NCBI RefSeq assembly: GCF_025421775.1
Contig: NZ_JAOEFX010000003.1
Span: 248,001-312,000 of the forward strand
Direction: 5' to 3'
Source of the DNA: Paenarthrobacter aurescens
GTDB lineage: Bacteria > Actinomycetota > Actinomycetes > Actinomycetales > Micrococcaceae
Length of the DNA stretch: 64,000 nt
A program made the translations under genes and the position numbers. This document shows, one piece after another, positions 43,071 to 52,152 of the stretch (position 1 is its first letter; each line of letters begins with the position of its first letter). The notes under the pieces are model-generated. The model had not been told where the DNA came from and did not search any database. It saw only the letters and a program-made list of their open reading frames with translations.

Positions 43071-43678
43071 GCCGCGATGCCCGCTTCTGGTGCCGGAAGC
43101 TGGAGGATGGCGCTTTCGCGGGTGGGCTCCTTGGTGGCCTTGTTCCACGGCATGGCTGAGAGGGCTTTCCCCATTGCACAGGTGTCGGTGGCGGCCGAGA
43201 ACGTCAGCCCCACGCCGATGGCCCCGGTTAGCACGCGGATTTTGGGTGAGATGAACTTACCGCCCACCATGCCCAGCACCACCAAGGAGCCGGCAGCGAG
43301 TCGGACCTGGCGCTCCAGGTCCCAGCGGTCCTTGCCCCTCACAACGTCGCCACCGGCGGCGACGAACCCGGGGACCCCTCCGGTCAGAACGTGCGCACCT
43401 TCAATGCCAGACGCGCCAAGCCGCTGACGGGCCTGCTCGGCGCGTGCGCCTGACTGGCACACCAGAACCACTCGGGAGCCCAGTCTGGCAGCCAGTTCAT
43501 CGGTATGTTCCGAAAGCAAAGGCAGGGGCACGTTATAGGACCCGCGGATGTGCATGGATTCGAACTCGGCAGCTGAGCGCACATCGATCACTATCAGATC
43601 GCGGTGTTCTGCAATCCAGTTGTGCAGCGTTTCCGGGGCGAGCGTGGTGATGGCGGATGCCTTGGTGGGGGACGTCAT
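43067..43678 (-). CDS. Rhodanese with C-terminal DUF2892 membrane domain (YgaP-like)
   Basis: 203 residues from ATG 43678, with GAGAGG 6 nt upstream. Residues ~15-115 form a rhodanese (LIVIDVRSAAEFESMHIRGS, active loop LVCQSGARAEQ with Cys). The C-terminal ~80 residues hold two hydrophobic helices (LAAGSLVVLGMVGGKF, VLTGAIGVGLTFSAAT) and the Cys-containing DTCAMGKALSAMPWN of DUF2892. Such proteins handle persulfide at the membrane. First gene of the operon, divergent from cstR. The shared region has the main operators. Confidence 0.9.
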   Translation of the reverse strand: MTSPTKASAITTLAPETLHNWIAEHRDLIVIDVRSAAEFESMHIRGSYNVPLPLLSEHTDELAARLGSRVVLVCQSGARAEQARQRLGASGIEGAHVLTGGVPGFVAAGGDVVRGKDRWDLERQVRLAAGSLVVLGMVGGKFISPKIRVLTGAIGVGLTFSAATDTCAMGKALSAMPWNKATKEPTRESAILQLPAPEAGIAA

Positions 43679-43707
43679 GGAAAGCCTCTCAAATAGGCAG
43701 TAGCGGA

Positions 43708-43763
43708 TACCCCGCCGAGTATTCCAGATACCCCCGGGGGTAGTCAAACACCCCAGGGGGTAT
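43708..43763. promoter_or_regulatory. Cluster of two or three CstR-type operators
   Basis: TACCCCCGGGGGTA (43729-43742) is a perfect 14-bp palindrome. ACACCCCAGGGGGTAT (43748-43763) is a close match, and ATACCCCGCCGAGTAT (from 43709) is an imperfect third. They lie between the divergent rhodanese-DUF2892 and cstR-like genes and likely mediate autorepression and operon repression. Confidence 0.7.
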
Positions 43764-43770
43764 ATAGTAG

Positions 43771-44058
<288 letters not shown>

Positions 44059-44097
44059 TTGGGATGTGAGAGAGCGTTGAGGGTTCGCCTGCGCCAA

Positions 44098-44103
44098 TAG
44101 ACT
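44098..44103 (+). promoter_or_regulatory. -10 box predicting leaderless menD
   Basis: TAGACT, six bases, then GTG 44110. Confidence 0.6.
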
Positions 44104-44109
44104 GGAACG

Positions 44110-45837
44110 GTGACTTCCCAGGACTCTCTGACATCCATCGGTGCCGCCCGGATCGCCGTTACGGCACTGCTCGACGGCGGTGTGCGGCACGTGGTGGTGG
44201 CGCCGGGTTCGCGCTCCGCACCCATGGCCTACGCCCTCGCGGAAGCGGAAGCTGCGGGCCGCGTCCGGCTGCACGTCCGCATTGACGAACGCGATGCGGG
44301 GTTCACAGCCCTGGGCCTGGCACTTTCCACCGAGGCGCCGGTGGCTGTGGTAACCACTTCAGGCACGGCGGTTGGCAACCTTCTTCCGTCCGTCATGGAG
44401 GCCAACCACTCAGCCGTGCCTTTGGTGGTCATTTCCGCGGACCGGCCGGAGGAACTCCACGGAACCGGGGCCAACCAGACAACCATCCAACTGGACCTCT
44501 TCGGCGACCACGTACGATTCGCCGTCGACGTTCCCGCCGGTGACCATCCACAAAAGGCTGTTGCCACCGCGTTGTACGCAGCAACCGGCGCCCTCGAAGA
44601 CACCCCGCCGGGCCCTGTCCAAGTGAACCTCGCGTTCCGCGATCCGCTGGTTCCCGCGGCCGGCGACGCCCTGCCCGAGACCACAGGACACGGAGTGTTC
44701 CATTACGACGCCGGCCCCCAGGTTTTGGATCTCCCGGCAGCATCCAGCGAACTCGCCGAGCGACGCACCGTGGTCCTCGCAGGCCACGACGCAGGCCCCG
44801 TGGCTGAAGCATTTGCGCGAGCCCACGGCCTTCCGTTGCTCGCGGAACCGTCCTCCAACGCACGTTTCGGGCCTAACGCCGTTGGTCCATATCGATTGTT
44901 GCTGGAGCACTTCGGGCCGGGCTCGCCATCTCCGATCGAAAGGGTGGTCCTGTTTGGCCGGGCTACCCTGTCCCGTCCCGTGGCATCCTTGCTGGCCCGC
45001 GAGTCCGTGGATTCTGCGATTTATGAGCCTGTTCCAGTCGCTTGGTATGAGACGGGCCGACGCCGCGAAACACCCATCGAAACCCTCCCCGAACTGGCCG
45101 GTTTCGCCGGCCGCGGTTCCGCTGAATGGCTCGATTCCTGGCTCCTCGCAGGCGCAGCAGCCCAACACAGCCTTGATGAAGTACTCGCGGGGGAGACGCT
45201 CGCCAACGGTCCGTCCGTTGGTGCAACCGTTTGGGAACACTCCCGCGGTCAGCTGGTGCTTGGGTCCTCCAACGGCATCCGCGACGTCGACCTCGCCGGA
45301 CCACCCCACACCGAACCGATTGCCAGTGTTTACGCCAACCGTGGCCTCGCCGGCATCGACGGCACCATCGCTACAGCCACCGGCATCGCCCTGGGCAGCG
45401 GACGCGAAACCACGGTTCTCCTGGGCGATGTCACCTTCCTCCACGACGCTGGGGGGTTGCTTCTCGGCCACGGTGAACCTGTGCCGGACCTGCGCATCGT
45501 AGTGCTCAACGACGCCGGCGGTGCCATCTTCAGCCTGCTCGAGCACGGCGCCGTCGAGGACTCAGGCGCCTACGGCACCGCCGTCGAACGCCTCTTCGGT
45601 ACCCCGCACTCAGTGGACATTGCGGCACTCGCGGCCGCGTACGGCGTCGGACATCAAGCGGTAAGTACGACGGCGGAACTTGCCTCAGCGCTCAAGGCGC
45701 CGCTCAAGGGGCGCACCATTGTGGAGGTGCGTGTCGACCGGGCAGGCCTGCGGGTACTCCATGCTCGTCACACGGACCCCATCCCCCCCGCCGGGCGCCC
45801 GGCCCCCCGGGCGGGCAACCCCGTGGGGGGCGGGTGA
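44110..45837 (+). CDS. menD: 2-succinyl-5-enolpyruvyl-6-hydroxy-3-cyclohexene-1-carboxylate synthase
   Basis: ThDP-dependent enzyme joining isochorismate and 2-oxoglutarate in menaquinone synthesis. 575 residues. The N-terminal PYR domain has APGSRSAPMAYALAEAE and the motif VTTSGTAVGNLLPSVMEA. The PP domain near residue 440-480 has LLGDVTFLHDAGGLL, then VLNDAGGAIFSLLEHG. The last ~25 residues (HTDPIPPAGRPAPRAGNP) are a Pro/Gly-rich tail read from a C/G-rich stretch and are not usual for MenD. The GTG start is set by TAGACT at 6 nt. A strong hairpin follows. menF-like and menG lie a few kb away. Confidence 0.93.
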   Translation: MTSQDSLTSIGAARIAVTALLDGGVRHVVVAPGSRSAPMAYALAEAEAAGRVRLHVRIDERDAGFTALGLALSTEAPVAVVTTSGTAVGNLLPSVMEANHSAVPLVVISADRPEELHGTGANQTTIQLDLFGDHVRFAVDVPAGDHPQKAVATALYAATGALEDTPPGPVQVNLAFRDPLVPAAGDALPETTGHGVFHYDAGPQVLDLPAASSELAERRTVVLAGHDAGPVAEAFARAHGLPLLAEPSSNARFGPNAVGPYRLLLEHFGPGSPSPIERVVLFGRATLSRPVASLLARESVDSAIYEPVPVAWYETGRRRETPIETLPELAGFAGRGSAEWLDSWLLAGAAAQHSLDEVLAGETLANGPSVGATVWEHSRGQLVLGSSNGIRDVDLAGPPHTEPIASVYANRGLAGIDGTIATATGIALGSGRETTVLLGDVTFLHDAGGLLLGHGEPVPDLRIVVLNDAGGAIFSLLEHGAVEDSGAYGTAVERLFGTPHSVDIAALAAAYGVGHQAVSTTAELASALKAPLKGRTIVEVRVDRAGLRVLHARHTDPIPPAGRPAPRAGNPVGGG

Positions 45838-45842
45838 CTTGC

Positions 45843-45886
45843 AAACGGGCGGGCGACACCCAACCAGGGGTGTCGCCCTCCCGTTT
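45843..45886. terminator. Hairpin between menD and the amino-acid ABC operon
   Basis: AAACGGG pairs with CCCGTTT, and GGGCGACACCC with GGGTGTCGCCC, around a short loop. It lies between convergent genes. Confidence 0.75.
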
Positions 45887-45913
45887 CTGTGGCGCCAGCG
45901 AATATGTGCGGCG

Positions 45914-46708
45914 TTAGTTCTCCTCCACACCAATGTGCGTGGGATCCAGAACGCGGCGCAGGAATTCCTTGGTGCGAGGCTGGCTTGGGGCGCTGATGAC
46001 GTTTTCCGCTGGCCCTTCTTCGACCACGACCCCGGCATCCATGAAGACCACGCGGTCGGCGACTTCACGGGCGAAGCCCATCTCGTGGGTAACCACCAGC
46101 ATGGTCATGCCTTCCTGGGCCAGCTTGCGCATGACGGCAAGGACGTCGCCTACGGTCTCAGGGTCCAAAGCTGACGTGGGCTCGTCGAAGAGCATGAGCT
46201 GCGGGTCCATGGACAGGGCACGTGCGATGGCCACGCGCTGCTGCTGGCCACCCGAGAGCTGGTCCGGGAACCGGTCGGCGAGGTGTCCCAGGCCAACGCG
46301 CTCGAGGTTGTGGCGCGCCACTTCGGCTGCCTCGGACTTGGAGCGCTTGAGGACCTTCGTCTGCGAGATGGTGCAGTTGTCCAGGACGCTGAGGTGTGGG
46401 AACAGGTTGAAGTGCTGGAACACCATGCCAACGCTTTGGCGCATCTTGTTGAGGTCTACGTCGGGGTCGGTGGCCTCGAACTTGCCCACGTTGATGGTGC
46501 CGGCGTTGGGCTGCTCGAGCAGGTTGACGCAACGCAGGAGGGTGGACTTGCCGGAACCCGAGGGCCCGATCAGGCAAACCACCTGACCAGGTTCAACGGT
46601 CAGGGAGATACCTTTGAGGACCTCGTTGCTGCCATAGGACTTGCGAAGGTCCTTGATGTCGACGCCCGCAGCGCGAACGCCGGACGTGCTCCCAGTGGAG
46701 TTATTCAT
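45914..46708 (-). CDS. Polar amino-acid ABC transporter ATP-binding protein
   Basis: 264 residues from ATG 46708, with GGCAGGA upstream. Walker [11 protein letters not shown]-loop FQHFNLFP, signature LSGGQQQR, Walker [13 protein letters not shown], switch [10 protein letters not shown]. The sequence resembles GlnQ/HisP-type ATPases. It is the last gene of the operon with permease and binding protein. Substrate is probably glutamine or a related polar amino acid. Confidence 0.93.
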   Translation of the reverse strand: MNNSTGSTSGVRAAGVDIKDLRKSYGSNEVLKGISLTVEPGQVVCLIGPSGSGKSTLLRCVNLLEQPNAGTINVGKFEATDPDVDLNKMRQSVGMVFQHFNLFPHLSVLDNCTISQTKVLKRSKSEAAEVARHNLERVGLGHLADRFPDQLSGGQQQRVAIARALSMDPQLMLFDEPTSALDPETVGDVLAVMRKLAQEGMTMLVVTHEMGFAREVADRVVFMDAGVVVEEGPAENVISAPSQPRTKEFLRRVLDPTHIGVEEN

Positions 46709-46719
46709 GACTGTCCTGC

Positions 46720-47511
46720 CTATCGCTTCGTCCGCGCGGAGCGGCTTTCGAACTTCCGTGCCAGGAGGCTCAAGGGGATGGTGATGACCAGGTAGAAGGC
46801 GCCGGCCACGAGCAGCGGCGTCAGGCCGGCTCCGAGGCTGGAGATGCCGTCGCGCCCGAACTTGGTGAGCTCGTACTGGGACGCGGTGAGGCCCAGGACG
46901 TAGATCAGCGAGGAGTCCTTGGTGAGCAGGATGATCTCGTTGGTGAGCGGCGGCAGGACGATCTTGAAAGCCTGCGGGATGACGATCGAAACCATGGCCC
47001 GCCACTGGGGCATGCCCAGCGAACGGGCTGCTTCCATTTGGCCTTTGGGCACGGCCTGGAGGCCTGCACGAAGGGTTTCAGCGATGTACGCGGCTGCGAC
47101 CATACCCAGCGAGACCATCACGATGATGTTCACGTCCCATTGGATACCGAAGGCCAGTGGAACGCCGTAGCCGAAGGCGATGAAGACCAGCAGTGCGGGA
47201 ACACCCCGGAAGAACTCGATATATCCCGTTGCGAGCCAGCGGTACAGCGGGAAGGTGGAGAGTTTCATGAGGGCCAGCAGAAGGCCTCCGGACAAGCCCA
47301 CCACGAAGCCGAGGAACGTGTAAATCAGGGTGTTCTTGAGGCCCACCAGGAAGATGTCCGGGAACATCGGCCCGATTTTGGAGAAGTTGAAGACGCTGGT
47401 GCCAATTGTCTTCCAGTCCACAGCGAGGATCACTGCGGCCACGGCCACGACGAAAATTCCGGCCTGGACGTACAGACTGACTTTGGCTCGTTGACGTGCA
47501 GTCATTGCCAT
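46720..47511 (-). CDS. Polar amino-acid ABC transporter permease
   Basis: 263 residues with five to six helices. The permease family block is [19 protein letters not shown], then [20 protein letters not shown] and the EAA loop [16 protein letters not shown]. One permease is present, so the channel is probably a homodimer. It lies 11 bp before the ATPase gene and downstream of a hairpin that separates it from the binding-protein gene. Confidence 0.92.
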   Translation of the reverse strand: MAMTARQRAKVSLYVQAGIFVVAVAAVILAVDWKTIGTSVFNFSKIGPMFPDIFLVGLKNTLIYTFLGFVVGLSGGLLLALMKLSTFPLYRWLATGYIEFFRGVPALLVFIAFGYGVPLAFGIQWDVNIIVMVSLGMVAAAYIAETLRAGLQAVPKGQMEAARSLGMPQWRAMVSIVIPQAFKIVLPPLTNEIILLTKDSSLIYVLGLTASQYELTKFGRDGISSLGAGLTPLLVAGAFYLVITIPLSLLARKFESRSARTKR

Positions 47512-47532
47512 GGGGTTCTCACATTCATGTTG

Positions 47533-47578
47533 CGCAGGTGGGGCCCCGAAACAACGTGTCGTTTCGGGGCCCGCCTGC
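47533..47578 (-). terminator. Intra-operon hairpin between the binding protein and permease genes
   Basis: GGGCCCCGAAAC (47541-47552) and GTTTCGGGGCCC (47561-47572) form a perfect 12-bp stem, extended by CGCAGG/CCTGCG. Its position suggests partial termination or mRNA stabilisation giving more binding protein than permease. Confidence 0.65.
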
Positions 47579-47605
47579 GTGGATCTGGGGGAGCCGGGGC
47601 TCGGA

Positions 47606-48403
47606 CTACTTGGTGGCTTCGCCGAACCAGGTGGTCTCGAACTTCTTGAGGGAGCCGTCGTCGGTGATGCGCTTCAGGGTGGCGTTCACGGCATCCGTCA
47701 TGGCAGTGTTGCCCTTCTTGATGGAGATACCCAGCTTCTCGCCCGTTGCGTAGTCTTCAACGCGCTTGAGGTTGGAGTCGTCCTTGATGGCGTAGCCCAG
47801 GACGGACTGGTTGCCGATTGCGGCGTCGATGGTGCCGGCCTTGAGAGCCTGGACCAGGAGGCCGGAGTCCTCGAACTGCTGGGCGTCGATTCCCTTGTCC
47901 TTGGCGTACTGGGCGCCGGTGGTGGCCTGCTGGACGCCGACCTTCTTGCCCTTGGCGCCGTCGATGTTGCTGATGCCGGAGGACGAGGTGGCCACGAGCG
48001 TCAGGTCGTCATCCAGGTAAGGGGTGGAGAAGTCCATGACGCTCTTGCGGACGTCGGTGATGGAGATCGAGGAGATGGACACGTCGCAGCCGGTCAGGGC
48101 GGTGCCGGTCTCGATTGCTTCGAAGGAGCTGTCCACCACGTTGAGTTCGGCTTTGACGTCCTTGGCGAGCTCGGCGGCGATGTCCATGTCGAAGCCGACG
48201 ATCTTGCCGTCCTTCTGGAACTCGAAGGGCTCGTAAGGAACGTCCGAGCACACCGTGAGCTTGCCGGCGTTGATGAGCTTGAGGCCGGAGGCGTCCGTGG
48301 CAGCCGGGGTGGACGAGCCACCGCAGGCGGTGAGGGCCAGTGCGCCGGCTGCGAGCACGGCGGCAATCTTGGTGCCGGACAGAACCGAACGGGAGATCTG
48401 CAT
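47606..48403 (-). CDS. Polar amino-acid ABC transporter substrate-binding lipoprotein
   Basis: 265 residues. Signal peptide with lipobox LTAC at residues ~24-27 (ALALTACGGSS), so it is lipid-anchored. Family 3 solute-binding fold: LTVCSDVPYEPFEFQKDGKI, VGFDMDIAAELAKD, and GTIDAAIGNQSVL. It binds a polar or glutamine-type amino acid. AAAGGTAAACAAC precedes the ATG. It is first in the operon and is followed by a hairpin. Confidence 0.92.
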   Translation of the reverse strand: MQISRSVLSGTKIAAVLAAGALALTACGGSSTPAATDASGLKLINAGKLTVCSDVPYEPFEFQKDGKIVGFDMDIAAELAKDVKAELNVVDSSFEAIETGTALTGCDVSISSISITDVRKSVMDFSTPYLDDDLTLVATSSSGISNIDGAKGKKVGVQQATTGAQYAKDKGIDAQQFEDSGLLVQALKAGTIDAAIGNQSVLGYAIKDDSNLKRVEDYATGEKLGISIKKGNTAMTDAVNATLKRITDDGSLKKFETTWFGEATK

Positions 48404-48561
48404 GTTGTTTACCTTTTGTTGCGGTGGATGCTGAACTGAGTCGGTTTTAGTGTAGCGCCGAACGTGAGATGTGCATCACAGGAAACGAAGTTTCACTATT
48501 GGATAACAAGTGTACGCATTTATCAACCACTCCCGGAGAGGCTCTGTCTGGAATCCCAGAT

Positions 48562-49917
48562 TCAGCGGCGAATGCCCAACGCCTCAAGCATCGGCCGGAA
48601 CTTGGCCCACGTCTCGGCCAGTTCGGCCTCCGGCTGCGAGCCCTCCACTATGCCGCAGCCTGCGTACAGGCGAACGGTGTTGGCGTCTTCGATGACCGCG
48701 CCGCGGAGCGCGATGCCCCATTCACCGTTGCCGGCGGCGTCAAGCCAGCCAACGGGTCCGGCATACGGGCCGCGGTCCAAATGCTCGAGTTTACGGATCA
48801 GGGCACCAGCCACCAGCGTGGGCGTTCCGCACACTGCCGCCGTGGGGTGCAGAGCATTAATAAGGGCCAGGCAGGTGGGCACGTGTCCCTCAATATCCGC
48901 CAACTCCGCCTTCACGTCCGAGGCCAGGTGCCACACGTTCGGCAGCTCAAGAATGAAGGGCTCGCTGTGGGAGTTCATCGCCTCCGAGAAAGGGGCCAAC
49001 TGCCGCGTCAACGAATCAATGGCGATCTCGTGTTCATGCCGCTGCTTCTCGGACCCAGCCAGTACCCGTTCCGCGTATTCCATGGGGGAGCCGTCCATGC
49101 CGTCGGCGTCCCGGCGGTCCAAGGTTCCAGCCAAGACACGGGCCTGAGCAGTGCGGCCCTCCACCTGAATGAGCATCTCGGGGGTTGCGCCAACCAGTCC
49201 GTCCACGCCATACGTCCAGCACTCACGGTATCGGGCGGCCAGCTGGCGAAGCACCTCCGCGGCGTTGACGCCCTCCGGAAGGTTCGCGACGACGTCGCGA
49301 GCCAAAACCAGCTTCTCCAACTTGCCCGCGCGGATTTCCTCCACACCATCGGCAACAGCCTTCATCCAGTCGGCCTCGCTGAGGGAACCGTGGCTGAGGT
49401 GACCGGCGGAACCGTCCGCGGCAACAACCTCAGTTGAGGGCACGACGCCGGAACCCCCTGCCGTTGAATCCTCGCCGTTCGGCTCCGGTTCAGTCAGCCA
49501 GCGGTTCACTGAGGCGAGGACGCCCGCCTCGGTGAGGGGGTCGTCGTCGAACGTCAACTGGGTAGCCCAGGCGCGGCCATCGCGGATGCCAACCACCAGC
49601 TCGGGGAGGATCAGGCGGGACACGTGCGGGGACGTTTTGGAGAAGGCAAAGGAGCCAAAAGCTACCGGGCCGGTGCCGGGAAGGTCCACCAGATCCGTGA
49701 TTTCCGCCTCAAGAATAAGGTGCCGCCACCAGATATCGGCTTCCAGGAAACGCTCCGGGCCTGTGGCATTGAAGCGGGTCAGCTCTCCGTAACCCACCAG
49801 GCCGGCCTCGCGGCGGGACCAGCAGAGGACGTCGTCCCGCACCAGAAACGACGGCAGCCCCCCGGAGGACGTTTCAACATCGAGGGGGACTGTCAAGGTA
49901 CGGAGCGTGCTCGTCAT
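48562..49917 (-). CDS. menF: Isochorismate synthase
   Basis: Converts chorismate to isochorismate, the first committed step to menaquinone. 451 residues from ATG 49917; the longer frame to 50001 would overlap the start region of menG. Chorismate-binding domain features are ARVLAGTLDRRDADGMD, a SEKQRHEHEIAIDSLTRQL segment, ELPNVWHLASDVKAEL, LHPTAAVCGTPT and a final GPYAGPVGWLDAAGNGEW with LYAGCGIV. The set fits MenF/DhbC rather than anthranilate or PABA synthase. TACTGT lies 9 nt before the ATG. Divergent from menG. Confidence 0.9.
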   Translation of the reverse strand: MTSTLRTLTVPLDVETSSGGLPSFLVRDDVLCWSRREAGLVGYGELTRFNATGPERFLEADIWWRHLILEAEITDLVDLPGTGPVAFGSFAFSKTSPHVSRLILPELVVGIRDGRAWATQLTFDDDPLTEAGVLASVNRWLTEPEPNGEDSTAGGSGVVPSTEVVAADGSAGHLSHGSLSEADWMKAVADGVEEIRAGKLEKLVLARDVVANLPEGVNAAEVLRQLAARYRECWTYGVDGLVGATPEMLIQVEGRTAQARVLAGTLDRRDADGMDGSPMEYAERVLAGSEKQRHEHEIAIDSLTRQLAPFSEAMNSHSEPFILELPNVWHLASDVKAELADIEGHVPTCLALINALHPTAAVCGTPTLVAGALIRKLEHLDRGPYAGPVGWLDAAGNGEWGIALRGAVIEDANTVRLYAGCGIVEGSQPEAELAETWAKFRPMLEALGIRR

Positions 49918-50008
49918 GATGGAACAACAGTACTCCGGCGGGCAACCAGAATCTGAGCCGACTTCTACAGCGCAGCAAAGTCGGTTGAATGTCTGAGACA
50001 ATTACAGG

Positions 50009-50770
50009 GTGAACCGAGCATCCTTGGAAAAGCGTCCGGACGAAGTTGCGACGATGTTTGACGATGTCGCCCCCAAATACGACGTCGTGAATGATGTCCT
50101 GTCCATGGGGCAGACGCGGCGCTGGCGCCGGATTGTTGTTGATGCCATGGACGTGAAGGTGGGGCAGAAGGTCCTGGACCTCGCCGCCGGAACGGGTACC
50201 TCCAGCGAGCCATACGCGGATGCGGGCGTAGACGTTGTGGCCTGCGACTTCTCGCTGGGCATGCTCAAAGTTGGCAAGCGCCGCCGCCCGGACATCGATT
50301 TCATTGCCGGTGACGCCACCAACCTGCCGTTTGCTGACAACAGCTTCGACGCATCCACCATCTCCTTCGGACTCCGCAACGTAGTGGAGCCCCGCAAGGC
50401 CCTCGAGGAGATGCTGCGCGTCACCAAGCCCGGCGGCCGCCTGGTCATCGCCGAGTTCTCCCACCCCGTGGTTCCGCTGTGGCGCAACCTCTACACCGAG
50501 TACCTGATGCGCGCACTCCCGGCCATCGCCACCAAGGTGTCCTCCAACCCGGATGCCTACGTATACCTCGCTGAGTCCATCCGCGCCTGGCCGGACCAGG
50601 ACCACTTGGCCCAGTGGCTCAGCGATGCCGGCTGGACGGACATCACCTACCGCAACCTCAGCGGCGGCATCGTTGCCGTGCACCGTGCGCAGAAGCCCGC
50701 CGAGCACCGCGAAAGTGTTCCCGTGGCCAAGCTTCGCCGCCAGATCAAGCCGCGCCACCAGGCCGGCTAA
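50009..50770 (+). CDS. menG: Demethylmenaquinone methyltransferase
   Basis: SAM-dependent C-methylation of demethylmenaquinone, the last step of the pathway. 253 residues from GTG 50009. Motifs: [29 protein letters not shown] (SAM-binding), [17 protein letters not shown], and [18 protein letters not shown] with [14 protein letters not shown] at the C-terminus. These are typical of UbiE/MenG. GACAAT lies 6 nt before the GTG, a weaker -10, so leaderless initiation is possible. The next gene starts 29 bp after the stop and is probably in one transcript. Confidence 0.93.
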   Translation: MNRASLEKRPDEVATMFDDVAPKYDVVNDVLSMGQTRRWRRIVVDAMDVKVGQKVLDLAAGTGTSSEPYADAGVDVVACDFSLGMLKVGKRRRPDIDFIAGDATNLPFADNSFDASTISFGLRNVVEPRKALEEMLRVTKPGGRLVIAEFSHPVVPLWRNLYTEYLMRALPAIATKVSSNPDAYVYLAESIRAWPDQDHLAQWLSDAGWTDITYRNLSGGIVAVHRAQKPAEHRESVPVAKLRRQIKPRHQAG

Positions 50771-50799
50771 CCTCGTACTGCCTGCTGACTTAGGACGAC

Positions 50800-52143
50800 G
50801 TGAAAGTACTGATTGTTGGCGCGGGCCCGGCCGGGTCCACCGCCGCGTATTACCTCGCCCAGGCGGGCATCGATGTCACGGTGCTGGAAAAGACTTCCTT
50901 CCCGCGTGAAAAGGTGTGTGGCGATGGCCTCACACCGCGCGCGGTCCGCGAGATCCAGAAGCTCGGCCTGCCTCACGCAGTTGAGGAAGGGTGGCGCCGG
51001 AACAAGGGCCTCCGCCTCATTGCCGGCGGCCGCACCATCGAGCTGCCCTGGCCCGAGGTTTCCGACTTTCCCACGTACGGCCTGATCCGCACCCGTCTGG
51101 GTTTCGACGAGGACCTGGCACGGCATGCCCAGTCTGCAGGCGCAGTGGTACTCGAGCGGCACAGCGTCACCACCGCATTGACGGCCGAGGACGGCCGCGT
51201 CATCGGTGTGCGGGCTTCGATCCTCGACGAGTCCGGACGCAAGACGGGCGAAACGCGCGACTTCCATGCCGACGTCGTACTCGCCGCCGACGGAAACTCG
51301 ACGCGAACCGCCGTGTCGCTGGGTATGCACAAGCGCGACGACCGACCGCTGGGTGTCGCCGTGCGCACTTATTTCACCTCGCCGCGGCACGAAGACGACT
51401 GGATGGAAGGCTGGCTGGAACTTCCCGGCAAGTCAGGCAAACCGCTTCCCGGCTACGGCTGGGTATTTGGTGTCGGCGACGGCACATCCAACGTGGGCCT
51501 CGGCATCCTGAACTCCTCCAAGGAATTCGGCAAGCTCGACTACAAACAGGTCCTGCGTGAATGGACGGCCGGTATGCCTCCTGAGTGGGGCTTTACGCCT
51601 GAGAACCAGGTGGGTGAGATCCGTGGCGCCGCACTGCCCATGGGCTTCAACCGCACGCCGCACTACTCACCCGGCCTGCTCCTGCTGGGCGACGCCGGTG
51701 GAATGGTGTCTCCGTTCAACGGCGAGGGCATCTCCTATGCGATGGAATCAGCCCGGTTCGCGGCAGAGTTCATCGTGGACGCCTCCTCGCGTTCGGCCTC
51801 GGCTGGCTGGACCACGCACGACGCCGATACCCACCTTTCGCGGTATGCGGACTACGTGCGCGACCAGTGGGGATCGCACTTCACGCTGGGACGTGCTTTT
51901 GCTGCATTGATTGGCAAGCCCGCGGTCATGAAACTCGCACTGCGCACGGGCATGCCCATTCCGGTGCTGATGCGCTTCGTGGTCCGCATGCTCGCCAACC
52001 TCACGGACCCTGCCGCGAAGGGTTTCGAAGACCGCGTGATCCGCGTCCTCGAGATGCTGGTTCCGGCCACGTCCAACACTTCCTCTGCCCGCGCCCTTAC
52101 GCCGGCAGGCACCGACACCGCGGTTTCCGCAACAACTAGTTAG
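50800..52143 (+). CDS. Geranylgeranyl reductase family flavoprotein (MenJ-like)
   Basis: 447 residues from GTG 50800, with AGGA upstream. N-terminal FAD dinucleotide fold (VGAGPAGSTAAYYLAQAGID), then EKTSFPREKVCGDGLTPR and a C-terminal GDAGGMVSPFNGEGISYAME. This is the geranylgeranyl reductase family. Between menG and a polyprenyl synthase, the likely role is saturation of one or more menaquinone prenyl units, as MenJ does in mycobacteria. The exact isoprene reduced is inferred. Confidence 0.85.
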   Translation: MKVLIVGAGPAGSTAAYYLAQAGIDVTVLEKTSFPREKVCGDGLTPRAVREIQKLGLPHAVEEGWRRNKGLRLIAGGRTIELPWPEVSDFPTYGLIRTRLGFDEDLARHAQSAGAVVLERHSVTTALTAEDGRVIGVRASILDESGRKTGETRDFHADVVLAADGNSTRTAVSLGMHKRDDRPLGVAVRTYFTSPRHEDDWMEGWLELPGKSGKPLPGYGWVFGVGDGTSNVGLGILNSSKEFGKLDYKQVLREWTAGMPPEWGFTPENQVGEIRGAALPMGFNRTPHYSPGLLLLGDAGGMVSPFNGEGISYAMESARFAAEFIVDASSRSASAGWTTHDADTHLSRYADYVRDQWGSHFTLGRAFAALIGKPAVMKLALRTGMPIPVLMRFVVRMLANLTDPAAKGFEDRVIRVLEMLVPATSNTSSARALTPAGTDTAVSATTS

Positions 52144-52152
52144 GGTTAACCC

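Noticed and set aside
46709..47005. Upstream extension of the ATP-binding protein
   Set aside because: Overlaps the permease gene. ATG 46708 has a Shine-Dalgarno and gives the usual family N-terminus.
48469..49437. Plus-strand 322-residue frame opposite menF
   Set aside because: Shadow of the isochorismate synthase gene, with no motifs and no ribosome site.
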